A stretch of 64,000 bases of DNA from Tranzscheliella williamsii (GCA_023212725.1 JALBYF010000013.1:243456-307455), one strand, 5' to 3'. Positions 49,555 to 60,600 are shown, counted from the stretch's first letter. Made by a program: numbers and translations. The notes: a model not told the origin generated them from the letters alone.

Positions 49555-51084
49555 AAAGACGCGCAGTACCTAGAAGGTTCGTTGGCAGCGAGGTGTGTTT
49601 GCGAGCGAGGGCGGGCAAGCTGTGGACAGGGGGATCCGCAGACCGCATGAAGGGGGCCGGCCGGAGCTTTGCTACCGACGGACATGGGAGCGGTGCGGTG
49701 GTCGACGGGGTTGCTAGGTTAGGCCTTTCGTGTTTCAGTGTTGCTAGCTTGAGCGCATCGCCGCTGTTCTGCTTCTGCATTGCATGGACAGCTGGGCTGC
49801 AGCACGACTTACAAGTGGGGCCCTTTGCAGCTACCACTCGACTACTAGCCTATGGGGAAAGCGTCGACACCTCTTGGCGCTCGCCCCTCCCTGCCTCGAG
49901 CACCTGGCCGAATCCCAATTCGGACACGGGCAGGACAGCGCACTGTGACAGCCACCGTCGGTCACAAGGACATGCGCACATTCCATAACGAACCCAGCGT
50001 GGCAGTAACGGCCCAATCCATGAATAGACCAGCCTTACGTCCGAAAGGGGACAAGGTTCTATTCAACCAGCGCGCGACTACGGCGGATGCACATAAGTAG
50101 TACGTTCGTGGAATACCGCGCATTGTATTCTCGCTCGGGTCGTATGCAGCGCGAAGCCGAGTGACAAGTAAGCTTTGGTCAAGTAGGAGCAATTAGTGGG
50201 TTGTGTAGGAGTAATTAGCTTCGGCTTGCTGCTTGGAGCGGCATGTCGAACTCCACGCGTTTTGAGCGCAGTTGTCGTTTCCATTCCATCCCCAACGCGA
50301 CGAGGAATGTAGCCATGCCACGCGGAAGCCTCACTCCCATCCGAAGCACAGCGCCGTCCGTATCTTCCACGCTTAGCGTCAACGCCGGCCGCCAGCCGCC
50401 ACCGTCCATCCTTCCGGCCAGCGCATGCTTGCAGGCGATACCGGCAGACCGCGTGGCTGGCCAGCTTCGACTCGGCCACGGCTCGGCGTCGATAATCTAA
50501 CAGGTGATGGTCGAGGATCTAACACTGCCAAGAGCTCCGTTCTCGCGCGATCTGACAGGTGGCCAATGCCACGGAATGACGTCGACGAGCATCACCGAAC
50601 GAAAGGCAACCGCTCCCGCTGCCCAAGCATATACCGCCGCCTCAAACTGAGGCGCTACCATACCAGGTACTCGCTGTGACGACAGCGGAGGGCTGGATGC
50701 CAGGCGGCGTTCATAAGAGTGCGCTGTGCTTGGCAAGATGGTCTTGAACGTAGCGTTGTAACTCACCTCGCGAGAGCGAACGAGGCATATTCGCAGCGCT
50801 GGGGATGAATCATGGCACTCTTCCGGCTGGCAGTGAAGCAGCGTGATCCCATCTTGCAGTGTGAGTGTCGTCCTTCCTCCTGTGACGGCGCACTCCACAT
50901 TGGCCGCATCGGCAGAAGTTTGTCACTGCGCCATAAAGACCTTGCAGGCGTGGCCGCGGCCGACCATCTTCTTCCTCAGAAACCACACGGATCCATCCTG
51001 CATCCCAACTCCGTTCTTTGTCTTGCTTTAGCTGTTGTCCACGTATTGCCTTTGACTGCACCCCGAGCGACTCGAACTGCCAAG

Positions 51085-51840
51085 ATGGAAGAGAGCAAAG
51101 CACGACCCGAGGCGATCGATGCCATCTCGTCACCGAGCAACCCGGCACACTGGTTCGCATTTGCGTCGGCGACGTATCTGGTCGTGCTGTCGCTGCCACT
51201 GCTGCTGTTCCCGCGGCTTTTGTTGATTCTGTCGACGCCGCGTGGGGCGGCGGGGCAGGCGGCGCAGGCGGGGGACAACAGTGCCGTCAGCGCGCTGGGG
51301 CCGGACCTGACGCCGCTGGAGCGGTACGGCTCGTACTCGAACGCGCTGAGCATGCTGGCGCTCGCCGGCATGATCCTCGTCCTGTCCGGCGCGATCCCCG
51401 TGTCGACAAGCCCCACGCCCGACTCGGCCTCGGCGGGCAAGTCGCCGTTCCGCATCCCCGCCGTCTTTGTGACTACACTCTACTTTGCCGCCAATGCTTG
51501 GGTCGCCTGGTCCCACGCCGGCCCCGCCAACGCCGCCACCGCCGCCCCCACCGACCAGGGCATCGGCTCGTTTGGCAAGCTCGTCGCCTTCCCCCACGCC
51601 ACCCTCGCCCTCTGGGGCTTCGGCGTCGTGCTCTTCGGCAACGACCTCACCCGCAACAAGAAGAAGGCGGGCGACTCTTCCGCCAAGGACAAAAGCGTCA
51701 GCAACTTTCCCTTCAAAAGTAAGTCCTCCCCCTTTCTTCCCCCTGTCTCGGCCGCACCGGCTTACTGACATTTCTGCTCTCCCTTTCTTCGCTTCACCCC
51801 GCGCGCAGACCAGTACGCGTCCGCTGAGAAGAGCAAGTAG
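51085..51840 (+). CDS. Conserved hypothetical membrane protein with about four helices
   Basis: Two exons, 51085-51718 and 51809-51840; the 90-base intron (GTAAGT...CGCAG) joins NFPFK to NQYASAEKSK in phase. The 221-residue product starts MEESKARPEAIDAISSPSNP. Hydrophobic spans are HWFAFASATYLVVLSLPLLL, SNALSMLALAGMILVLSGAI, IPAVFVTTLYFAANAWVAWS and LVAFPHATLALWGFGVVLFG, with a Lys-rich C-terminal tail ending KSK. A C-terminal lysine tail can retain proteins in the ER, though the classical KKXX form is not present. The frame upstream of 51085 is open but lies before the better start context (AAGATGG). I do not recognise a named family. Confidence 0.75.
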
Positions 51841-52050
51841 CCACACCGCCCTAAGGCGCTCACACTCCCCCGCGCTTCCGTGCCCTTTCACAATCTGTAA
51901 TCAACGTTTCCGCCATGCATGTCCATCCTGAGCCCGAACACTGCGTGTGAGCAGCGGCGCAGCAAGTCGGCGCTGGTAGCGTCAAGTTTGGTCAAAGCGT
52001 TGTCGGTGCAGGGAGGGCGGAGGCTACATGTGGGGTTGGAGGGGGGTGGG

Positions 52051-52764
52051 TCAGGCGGTGACCTTTTTGTCTGTGTCGGCGAGGGGGGCGGAGCGCTTGC
52101 GCTTGCGGTCTTGGTCGGTGGGGTCGGGCTGGAGGCCGAAGCGTTCTGCGCGTTTGCGGGCCTTTTCCTTTTCTTCGTCGGCGGCGGCGTTGCTGGCTGC
52201 TTGCTGTTGGGGCTGTTGGGGCTGTTGGGGTTTGGCGCGCGGGGGGCGCTGGCCGAGCGCGCGCGAGAGCTTGGCGACGGCGGCCTCGTCGTCGGCGTCC
52301 AGCGTGCCGAACTTGAGCGCGCGCTCCAGCTTGCGCTCTGCCTCGCCGAGCGGCTGTCCAAACTTGGCCGCGCGCGCCTTGCGCTTCTCCAGCTCCTCGA
52401 TCAGCGTCTGCCGCCGCTTTTCCTCCGCGCGCCCGCCGTCCTCACCCGCCACCGCACCCCCATCCCCCGTCGCAACAGCAGCCACCCCTTCCGCCTGCCC
52501 CTCCCCCGCCCCCACCGTCCCCGCCCCCTTCCCTGTCTCTTCCGCTTCACCCTCCGCACCACCCTCCGCACCACCCTCCGCACCACCCTCCGCAGCACCC
52601 TCTGCATCGCCCTGCGCACCGCCTTCACTTGGTGCTCCCGTCGCCTGCGGGTTCTCCAACAGCCGCTGGATCAGGTCCGGCTTGTTCCCCGAGATCGGCA
52701 GCCCGGCACTCGTCAGCATCGCCTTGAGCTCGGGCACCTTGAGCGCCTGCAGCTTCGCCTCCAT
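52051..52764 (-). CDS. THO1: THO1-type SAP-domain RNA-binding protein
   Basis: A 237-residue intronless protein. Residues 1-40 are a SAP domain (LQALKVPELKAMLTSAGLPI, then SGNKPDLIQRLLEN) that binds nucleic acid. A Gly/Ala/Glu repeat (GGAE units) follows, then a helical EEKRRQTLIEELEKRKARAA region with RAAKFGQPLG and a C-terminal KARKRAERFGLQPD segment matching the Tho1/MOS11 (SARNP) C-terminal motif RxxRFG. Tho1 works with THO/TREX in mRNP assembly and export. The four-copy 12-bp repeat in its reading frame (52548-52595) makes length variation between strains likely. Confidence 0.85.
   Translation of the reverse strand: MEAKLQALKVPELKAMLTSAGLPISGNKPDLIQRLLENPQATGAPSEGGAQGDAEGAAEGGAEGGAEGGAEGEAEETGKGAGTVGAGEGQAEGVAAVATGDGGAVAGEDGGRAEEKRRQTLIEELEKRKARAAKFGQPLGEAERKLERALKFGTLDADDEAAVAKLSRALGQRPPRAKPQQPQQPQQQAASNAAADEEKEKARKRAERFGLQPDPTDQDRKRKRSAPLADTDKKVTA
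52548..52595. repeat. 12-bp minisatellite within THO1
   Basis: Four copies of CACCCTCCGCAC/G lie at 52548-52559, 52560-52571, 52572-52583 and 52584-52595. They encode the Gly-Gly-Ala-Glu repeats between the SAP domain and the helical region. The unit is a multiple of 3, so copy-number change keeps the frame. Confidence 0.85.
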
Positions 52765-53135
52765 CCTGCGGTTCAGCTCGCTGTGCGGTCCGGTACGTTG
52801 CTTCGTGTAGCGCGCGTTAGAGTAGCTTCGTGGCTGCCAAAGCGTATGTGCGGTAAGCGTGTGTGGGATGCTGGTAGGCAGGTTCCAGGCTCTCGTGGTG
52901 GCGTCTCGGTATCCTGTAACAGCGTCGCAGCGCCTGATCTCGTCCGTGCATCATTTCACTCCTTCGCTCTCACTCCTCCTTCGCCCGCATTTCCAAGCAA
53001 GCCAGACGTGATCCGCCGAAAACGCGTCCAAAGTCATCAGAAAAGGGTGTTAGATTGAATAGCACACCACCGGCACCGCAACACCACCAACGAGGATAAG
53101 GTAGCGCAAAGATACAGGGCGGAGGGCAGGCAGGG
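52765..53135. other. THO1 upstream region and muskelin 3' region
   Basis: A 371-base spacer between two minus-strand genes. It should hold the THO1 promoter. Nothing more was recognised. Confidence 0.4.
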
Positions 53136-56100
53136 CTAGCCGCCAAGCGCGAGCTCGACGCATCCACCGAGCTCGGCGCTGGGCTCGACGAGCTCCGGGT
53201 TGAAGTAGTGAAGCAGCTCGCGGAAGAGGCGCGTGCGTTCCTGGTACAGCGTGCTCGGCCGGCCTTCGTCGTCGGCGACATGCACTTTCGGCGGCGCTGC
53301 CGCGGCGGCTTTGCCTCTGCCTCGCGCAAAGGGGAGGACCTGCGACGCCGACAGCATCTCCGAGCCGGTCTCCTCGCCGCTCAGCAGTGACGATACCGAC
53401 GACGCCATCTCGCCGTCGTCCTTTTCGACTTCTTCGCGCAGCCGCTTTGTCGATGCTATCCACGTCTCACCGGCTGCAGCCGACTGCGGGCGCAGCGGGG
53501 AAGAGAGACTCGCCTCGCTGCTGCCTGCCAGCCCGGCAATGCCAGGAGAGGCGACGTTGGAACCGCTGTCGGGTAGCGACATCCCGCCCGGCGCCCCCGC
53601 CGTCCCCGTCGCCCCGCTGTGGGCATTCAGCAGGTGTGCCATGAGCCGCCTGAACATGCGCGACTCGGTCTCGTCCGAGTGATCCACCACCGCTCCGACC
53701 TCGGCCTGCAAGTACATGAGCGCCTCCAGACCCACACTTGCTCCATTGAATCCCTCATCGCCCCCTGCACCCAGCATCGCCTCGTCCTCCGGATCCGCAT
53801 CTTGGCCACCGGCCATGCCTCCAGAGCCCTCGCCCCGCGTCATCTCGAGGAACCGCTGTCGTCGAACGCGAAATCTGGCTCTCCGCAGGATCTCGCCGGG
53901 CGTAGGTCGAAGCAGCGTCAGCTTCCAAAAGTCGTCCAGCCGATACGTCCGGTCCGAGGTGTCCTCCGGATTGCCCCCGTGCAGGTAATAGGCCTTCCTG
54001 CGCTCGTCGAACACCAGCTGGGCTGCGTATCGCGGTTGCGGTTCCGATGCTCCGCCGCCGCCGAGCCGCGTTCTGCTGCCGCCTGCCGCCATCGTCGAGG
54101 CATCCAGTCCGGAGCCCACGCCACTGCTGGTGTCGGCCAAACTTTCCCACGTGTTCTGTCCGGCATACGCCGTCCAGCTGTGCTGCGGAGGCTCGAGCCT
54201 CATGGTCACATCTTCGTCCAAGCCTTCATCCGAGTATGTCGGCAGCGCTTGCAGAGGGCCGGACTCGGGGATCTCGTCACCCTCCAGCTCGCCGTCCAGG
54301 TCGTGCCCAGCGCCGGGCGGCGTAGGATCGACGTCCATGCCGTACCCGCTCGCCGTCGAGGCGTTTGCGCCGGCCGTCTCCCGGTCAAATTCGGACGGCT
54401 GGCCTCCCTCGAACTGGTACACCTTGCGCCAGGACGAGCGAGGAATGCTGTAGATCCAAAAGGCGCTCCTCTTGCGTTCGTAGCGCCCTCCGATCAGACC
54501 AACAAACACGCTGATCTCGCGCGCCACCACATCAATCGTCGCTCTTTGGGTAAAGGCCGCTTCCGGTCCGTTTTGCGCCGTGTTGCGCGAGATTTCCCGC
54601 ACCGCGCCTGTCGCCAGATTGTAGGTATACATGTCGGCCAGAAAGGTGGCAGACGCTCCTCGCTGCCCACCCAGGATCCAGATCTGTCGCGTGTGGGAGG
54701 GCGACATGCCGGACGCACCCGGTTTGCCCGAGTCGAGCAGCATGCTATGACCGGAGCGGCTGAGGATCTTTGCGCCGTTCTGGGTGCGATCGTCGAACAG
54801 AAACGTCCACGTTCGCTGGATGATGTCGTACCGCCACATACCGCTGAACTCGAACTTGCTCGGGTCCGGGTCCGTCACTCTCCCGCCGAATACATAGAGC
54901 ATCTGGTTCTGCGGATCAGAGACCAGACCGTGGTCATAGACCAGCTTTGGTCCGCCTTCCGCATAAGTATCGGCGCTCAGCCGCTCCCACTTCTCGGAAC
55001 GAGTCGAAAAGCGGAAGAAATCAGCCTCTCGGCCTGGCGGAGAGGCGAGTCCGGAATGGCGTTGCTGCGACGTCGAACGGGCAGCCTCGAGCCGCGACGA
55101 TGCACGATCCGAGCGCTCTAGGCCTTCACCACCACCGCCACCGCCACTTGCTCCACCAAGCAAGGGCGACAATTCACCCACTCCGCGAACAGACGCAGCG
55201 TTGTCGGCCGGACTGTCGCTGCGACGCAAGTGACGGGGCAGCGGCGTGCCGGGCTGGCTGTCTACCGCAGAAGAAGCCTCTACTCCCGCTCCCTCCATAC
55301 CCATCTCTTCGACCTGGGAGGCAGGTTCGCCCAGGATCATTTGCACCTCTCGTGAGATCGACTCTGGGAAGCGAGCCAGGAAGTTGGCTCTGGTCGATCG
55401 GGCTGTGGAGGAAGAGGGCGTCACTATGGCCGACGGTGGCGCTGTCGCAGCCGTTCTTGTGGCATTGGCTGCGGAGTCAGCCGCAGCATTCTGGGCCTGG
55501 CCTTCATAGTCGATGTAGCGGCCAAAAAGGTAGATGCAGCCGCTCTTTGCATCGAGAGCCATTTTGTGGCAACTCCTTGGGCCTGGGCCACCTTGAAGCC
55601 TTGTATCGGCTGAAATGAGCCGCCACCGACTCTCGTTGAAATGATAGGCCCACAAGTCCGAGAGGTCGCGCTTGCCATCCCATCCTCCAAAAAGATAGAC
55701 AATGCCCTTGTCGGCATCCAACACCATCGAATGGCCGCCACGCCCAGAGGGCGCAGTAGGAGTTCCTTCGGCTGGCGTGTGGGAGTCTCGCTGCTGCACG
55801 GACTGCGATGGCGGATGAATCTGTGACCAGCACGCTTTCGGGATCTGCCGCGAGATGTACGCAGAGAACATGCACTTCTGCCATGGCTGCGTCCAGAGTC
55901 CGCTGCGTGATAGGCTTGGCGTCGACTGTGACACGTTGCCTCCGGGTGACATGGGCGTTGAAGATCCGCTGTTGGTACTACTATTGAGCATGTCACCATA
56001 GGCTGCTCGTGTGAGGCAATGCTCGACCTCTTCCCACGAGCCACGTCGCACCAGTGCCTCGAACATGGTCGTCAGCAGGGGGTGTTCGAACGCTCTCTGC

Positions 56101-57158
56101 GGACTGTACCGTAGTCGCTTCGGAGACCGATCGTCGGCGACGGAAGCGGAATCAAAGCGGCAAGACTGCAAAAGGGCTTGGAAGGCGGTGTGATGCCCTT
56201 GTTCCCGAAGATGCTTTAGGATAAGGCGGGTCGTCGTAGACTGGCGATGCTGTTCGTAGTTATGCGCAACCCGGTCGACCAGAGCTGACTCCTGAACTCC
56301 GGCCAAGGCTACATGCCAGATGGAGAAGTTGTAGCTGGGGGTGTGGGCGGCTAGAGGAACAATCTTGACATACTGGATCGCAAACGGCACTGCGTTGCCA
56401 GTATTCACAAGCGCCATTGTCGCTGAACGCCGATCCAGTTCTCCGTCACCCGGAAGGAGACTTGAGCCATCTATGGAAGATTGCGAACCCGAGCCGGCGG
56501 CGGCATCCTCAAGCCACCGGAGCTCGAAAGTTTCCGGAACCGCGTCGTTCTTGAGACCTCCACGGAGGAGTCGCTTGCTGGCCGGCGGCCTTCCGTTGAC
56601 CGAGGAGGTTGGCAGGAGGCTCTCGAGGCTCAGAGAGCCATACACTTTGTAGTCGCGCAGGTTGCAGGGATGGGGCTTGTGGTACTTGCCGAATGTGATG
56701 CTGCGGACGATGCTGGGCCTCTCTAGCTTGAGTATGATGTACTGCTTCTGCGAGGCGTGTTGAGAAGGGCTTGCCAAAAGAGGTACATTCGCTGCCCTGC
56801 GTGCCGAGGCGGCAGGCGTGGCCGCACTTGGCATACTGGCAGATGAGGAAAGTGCGTTCGCCGATGCCGTGCCGGGTCCAGAGGTCGAGGATGATGGCGG
56901 ATGTGGATGAGGCGATAATGACGCCTGGGGTGGATTGGATGCGTTGCTGGCGGCAGCCGCTGTATGCTGCGATGATCCAGACCAGCGAGAGTACATTTCA
57001 TGTGGACGGTTGTGCAAGATATTGCTTGGATGGTAGGAGCCAGACCACGACGACGCTTGCGCGATAGTGTACTTGAGCGGAACATTGTGGGTAACGAGCA
57101 GCTGCTGAAGAGGAGGCGTTGGCTCGCTCAAGTCGGTAAAGGCGCCTGGCATTGCCAT
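53136..57158 (-). CDS. Muskelin-like kelch protein (CTLH E3 complex family)
   Basis: A 1340-residue intronless protein. The N-terminal muskelin domain (residues 20 to about 290) is recognisable by LKYTIAQASSWSGSYHPSNI, YIILKLERPSIVRSITFGKY and HKPHPCNLRDYKVYGSLSLE. A LisH-like helix follows (TTTRLILKHLREQGHHTAFQ), then a CTLH-type segment. Kelch repeats follow from about 475 (HSMVLDADKGIVYLFGGWDG; HKMALDAKSGCIYLFGRYID; YDHGLVSDPQNQMLYVFGGR) with disordered inserts between blades. Muskelin is a substrate receptor or scaffold of the CTLH/GID ubiquitin ligase in animals and many fungi; S. cerevisiae lacks it. The role here follows from family membership. Confidence 0.9.
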   Translation of the reverse strand: MAMPGAFTDLSEPTPPLQQLLVTHNVPLKYTIAQASSWSGSYHPSNILHNRPHEMYSRWSGSSQHTAAAASNASNPPQASLSPHPHPPSSSTSGPGTASANALSSSASMPSAATPAASARRAANVPLLASPSQHASQKQYIILKLERPSIVRSITFGKYHKPHPCNLRDYKVYGSLSLESLLPTSSVNGRPPASKRLLRGGLKNDAVPETFELRWLEDAAAGSGSQSSIDGSSLLPGDGELDRRSATMALVNTGNAVPFAIQYVKIVPLAAHTPSYNFSIWHVALAGVQESALVDRVAHNYEQHRQSTTTRLILKHLREQGHHTAFQALLQSCRFDSASVADDRSPKRLRYSPQRAFEHPLLTTMFEALVRRGSWEEVEHCLTRAAYGDMLNSSTNSGSSTPMSPGGNVSQSTPSLSRSGLWTQPWQKCMFSAYISRQIPKACWSQIHPPSQSVQQRDSHTPAEGTPTAPSGRGGHSMVLDADKGIVYLFGGWDGKRDLSDLWAYHFNESRWRLISADTRLQGGPGPRSCHKMALDAKSGCIYLFGRYIDYEGQAQNAAADSAANATRTAATAPPSAIVTPSSSTARSTRANFLARFPESISREVQMILGEPASQVEEMGMEGAGVEASSAVDSQPGTPLPRHLRRSDSPADNAASVRGVGELSPLLGGASGGGGGGEGLERSDRASSRLEAARSTSQQRHSGLASPPGREADFFRFSTRSEKWERLSADTYAEGGPKLVYDHGLVSDPQNQMLYVFGGRVTDPDPSKFEFSGMWRYDIIQRTWTFLFDDRTQNGAKILSRSGHSMLLDSGKPGASGMSPSHTRQIWILGGQRGASATFLADMYTYNLATGAVREISRNTAQNGPEAAFTQRATIDVVAREISVFVGLIGGRYERKRSAFWIYSIPRSSWRKVYQFEGGQPSEFDRETAGANASTASGYGMDVDPTPPGAGHDLDGELEGDEIPESGPLQALPTYSDEGLDEDVTMRLEPPQHSWTAYAGQNTWESLADTSSGVGSGLDASTMAAGGSRTRLGGGGASEPQPRYAAQLVFDERRKAYYLHGGNPEDTSDRTYRLDDFWKLTLLRPTPGEILRRARFRVRRQRFLEMTRGEGSGGMAGGQDADPEDEAMLGAGGDEGFNGASVGLEALMYLQAEVGAVVDHSDETESRMFRRLMAHLLNAHSGATGTAGAPGGMSLPDSGSNVASPGIAGLAGSSEASLSSPLRPQSAAAGETWIASTKRLREEVEKDDGEMASSVSSLLSGEETGSEMLSASQVLPFARGRGKAAAAAPPKVHVADDEGRPSTLYQERTRLFRELLHYFNPELVEPSAELGGCVELALGG

Positions 57159-57617
57159 AGCGACGCCTTGTCAAATCCGGCGAGTCAGGATGGTATATCC
57201 CTCACGAAGGACAAGAGGACGATGAGATCAGAGCGATGAGGTTCCAGCAGGCACGACAGGTAGATATTCTGGCGTCGTACTTATCAAACGCGATAGCGTT
57301 AACGTTGAAGGGCCGATGCGATGGTCGAAAACCAGGCAGAACCTGCTTGCATGAGCTTGCGGTTGGGCCTCCATGCAGGGGGGAGCTGCTGACAGAGATT
57401 GACTAAACCGAGCCTGAGATGCCAGAGCGCCAGTGGTGCTTCCGCCCAGCTGCTGTATCAACTGACACTCTGTCCGTTAGCTTTTTGGCTTGTAGTGCGA
57501 GTGCTGCTCTCCGTTTGCAAGGGATGCTAGGCGGTGGATGGAGGAGAATGCTGCAGGAAGGCGGTCTTCGCCGGATCCGTGATGGGTGAGCGAGTACGCG
57601 CCACATGCGAACGTAAA

Positions 57618-57977
57618 TCACAATGCCTCCACAGCGACGCGTGCATCTGCAGATCCGAACCCCACGCTTCGTGTTAAGTTCGCAGGGCCAGTTCCATTGA
57701 CTGACTCGATTTCCAGCGAGTCATAGCCGGCCGAGGACCCCAACGCTGGGGCGACCATGGATTGCCAATACCTCATAGCAGTGCCGACGGCGCAGTGAAG
57801 TTTCACTGTGAATCTTGCTTTCACAGCTGGCCTCTGCAAGGGTCCAATCCGCCTGACAGAATTGGGTACTTGTGGGTAATGAGCATCAATTGAATACACA
57901 GCGCCGTCTTCCACCGTACATGCACAAAAAGGAGGACAAAAATGCGGATCGCTTAATGTGACAAAAATAGCTAGCAT
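57618..57977 (-). CDS. Possible small orphan gene or 3' exon
   Basis: A 119-codon frame starts at ATG 57977 (in-frame TAG 6 bases upstream) and reads MLAIFVTLSDPHFCPPFCAC at the start, continuing VEDGAVYSIDAHYPQVPNSV and ending FGSADARVAVEAL. It looks unlike the surrounding shadows. A GTGAGT at about 58010 and a CTAG acceptor near 57970 could splice an upstream exon onto it in phase, but no convincing exon 1 was found. Three Cys and the isolated, AT-richer setting would fit a small secreted or lineage-specific gene. It could equally be chance. Confidence 0.3.
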   Translation of the reverse strand: MLAIFVTLSDPHFCPPFCACTVEDGAVYSIDAHYPQVPNSVRRIGPLQRPAVKARFTVKLHCAVGTAMRYWQSMVAPALGSSAGYDSLEIESVNGTGPANLTRSVGFGSADARVAVEAL

Positions 57978-59216
57978 GCTCTAGCAGATCACGACCTTCG
58001 ACACTCACACAGAAATTGCAGAACGGCATCCGCGCTGTTTTCGGAAAAGACAAGTCCGCCTGACAAAGAGTTCAGTGTAAACAAGAAAGCGGCCAGACAG
58101 TGCAAAACAGGCTGAATGGCGCCAGCCGTTAGCAAAAGCAGGAACCTGTATGCGCGTTCCCAACCCCTGTGGGCCGAACGATCCAATGCAGAACAATGCA
58201 AAACATGAAGCAGTATTGCACCCAACGAAAATGCAGCAACAGGAATGCTAGCAGAGGAGCAAAGGGCTGTAGTTGCGTGGGATGAAGGGAATAGTATATC
58301 GACGCAGATGCACTTTGACACCTTCAAAGCGTGAGGAGCAACAATATCAGGATGCACGGCCGGCGGAAAGACTTGGCAAGCCGGCCTGCAGCGCCAGAAG
58401 CTGCCTCTAATTGGCTCGCATCATCAACCATAGCCACTCCGTTGGCGGTTCAAATGGCCGCTCTGCCCTCTGCGCAGGGAGTCCAGCTCGCTGCCGCTGC
58501 CCATACGATAAGCCGGGCATCAAAGAGGCATCCGTAATTTGGCTTACCGTACGGTGCTGTATGTAGATCCTCAGGGTGTTTTGTGGCGGGTGTTGTTACT
58601 TACCGCCATCTCTGCGTACATCAGTAACTTACACATGTACAAACATTTTGTGACTGTCAGGTGCTGCTGATCTGATTATTTCCGCGGATCGCACTGATGA
58701 CCGCATGAATCTCTCAGCTTCGTAGGCTGCCACTTGAATCCTGGGAATAGCAATTCAGTGTAAGTGCGTCGGGCAAAAAGACGGCTCACTCGAATATTCG
58801 ACCAGACCAGTATCAATATAATGTGAAGTAATAATGGCCCTCCTGAGCTGAAATCGAGTCACCGCGGAGGTCCGGTTGGTTTTCCCGGCATCCTTGGCAC
58901 CACTCACGTACCGACATTAACTCGTGCATGTACCGACGAGGTGTGCACTTGCCGGGCAGTTTTACGGGTGACGGCAATTAATTGCAGCAGCTAGTCCGCT
59001 AAATGGTTAAACAAGTGCGTACCGGAAGATCTATGTGGCAAAATGAGGACCGCCCCTGGAAAGCTCGAAATCAGCCTACTTTTGTTCAGTTTGCCACCGT
59101 CAAATTGTTGCAATAGCAACGTACACAAATAGAATCTACAACGCCGAAATCTCGAAACAAGCCGCATCTACGATCCGATTCTCCTACCCTCATGCACACC
59201 GGCGGTCATACGCGCG

Positions 59217-59471
59217 ATGAGCGAAAGCAGAGACTTTCCAAGCCTTTTCTCGACAGCAAGAAGCCACTACTTGATCATCGTCATAGTTACACTAGTAATC
59301 ACAGTGGCCATGTATAGAATTCGTACACTGCATCTGCCAGATCAAGCCATGAAGACAAGTATGCAGTTGCCATATGAATGCAAACATCCCCTTTGGTTGA
59401 CACTGCGAGGCGAGATATTGCCACTATCTGGGTTGTTAGGCCACGACGGAGCTCGGATGCATCTGCGCTGA
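59217..59471 (+). CDS. Very small hypothetical membrane protein
   Basis: An 84-codon frame with one hydrophobic helix (SHYLIIVIVTLVITVAMYRI) after a short polar start. No family is recognised and the surrounding DNA is non-coding in character, so this is only a weak candidate. Confidence 0.2.
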   Translation: MSESRDFPSLFSTARSHYLIIVIVTLVITVAMYRIRTLHLPDQAMKTSMQLPYECKHPLWLTLRGEILPLSGLLGHDGARMHLR

Positions 59472-60600
59472 GTTGGGCTCCGCTGACGGCCCGCTACTTG
59501 CTATGCGCGCACCTAAACGCGGTTCCTGGCCCGGTAGCGTAAGCGTTGTTGAAGTTGGTGAAGAGATGATGCCAAAGCTGCAGAGGAGGATGGTGCAAGT
59601 GATTCTTTGCGCCTCAGGAAAAGGGTCCGTCGGAATCATGGATGAAAGCGACAACTCGGAACATGCAGAAAGAAGCGCAGCTGAGAAAGAATCTGCCGAG
59701 CCTAAAAATTCAAGCTTTTTACCACAGTCAGCCGTGTACCGTAATGATTAATAGTGGCGACAGAACGACCTGGTTCCGCGACGGCCGATTCGGCAACTTG
59801 GCAGCAGAGTCTGAAGCGCAATTCCATTAAGCCAGCGCAATCCATTAAGCCAAACCAAAGCAGGCAGCCGGCCGGCCGGCTGACTGCGACACCCCTTGAT
59901 TCGTTGCCAAGCCTGTGCCTGTCAGTCATCCTACAACTGCTCATAGTAAGTCACAGTAGATTGGTGATTCGGATCGAGACAGGGCAAGGCTTGCCTGACC
60001 ATCGGCCCTAACTTGCGCCATTGGAACAATGACAATCACTCCGGCCCACCCGCCACAGCTATGTCCGAACTCGTTCGTTCCCTGCCATCTTCATCTTTAC
60101 ATGCACTCTGAACACCGTCCTGTCGCTCAGCCATGACACGGCGTCTCAGCTTGCCCACACCACGAATCTAGTCACACCCATTACGTGCAGTCTCGGCGAA
60201 ACGATAACCCACTACCCGTCCAATTCGACAGCCGACGCCGCTCCGATACCTTCCATTCACCACTCACTACCTTTCACTCACTACCTCCCAGTCACTTCCC
60301 TTCAGTCACCTTCTACTCCCTACCTTCCGCTCACTATCACGGTCAAAGAGTCTTGGCCAGAATCTACCTCGGCCCTTCTATACAGCTGCCGGCTTTGGTT
60401 CTAGACAAGCCCTATCCTTTTGGTTAAGTGTTGATAAAATCTACGCCACTGCAGCTCGCTCGCTTTTAACTACCGTAATCACTACACATTTGCTCGCCAA
60501 TAGACGCACTACGCGCGAGGAATCGAATACGGCCCATGACGAACCACGGGCGCCCCGACACCTTACCCACGACTTGACCAATTTAGGTGTTGTCGCCGAA

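Larger units (their letters stand above)
49199..51084. other. Gene-poor spacer with promoter repeats
   Basis: About 1.9 kb between divergent genes. A purine-rich stretch on the plus strand (about 49240-49620) holds two direct repeats: TGGGGCGGGACA near 49376 and 49397, and the 14-mer AGCAAGACGGCGGG at 49512-49525 and 49541-49554. TTATAA at 49327-49332 could be the TATA element of the secreted-protein gene. Beyond that no gene was recognised. Confidence 0.45.
57159..60600. other. Large gene-poor, more AT-rich spacer
   Basis: This 3.4 kb stretch separates muskelin from the Ser-rich orphan. It includes a possible small gene at 57618-57977, an 84-codon membrane-like frame at 59217-59471 (MSESRDFPSLFSTARSHYLI, one hydrophobic helix), and a CT-rich leader near 60230-60340. 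No transposase, tRNA or long repeat was recognised. Confidence 0.45.

Noticed and set aside
51919..53058. 379-codon plus-strand frame opposite THO1
   Set aside because: It is a mirror frame of the repeat-rich THO1 gene, with Arg/Leu/Thr repeats produced by the minisatellite.
53619..55121. 500-codon frame antisense to muskelin
   Set aside because: Arg/His-rich mirror of the kelch-coding strand. No domain is present and muskelin motifs are clear on the minus strand.
58440..58470. tRNA B-box-like GGTTCAAAT
   Set aside because: The flanking bases do not form a T-arm, and no A box or acceptor stem was found.
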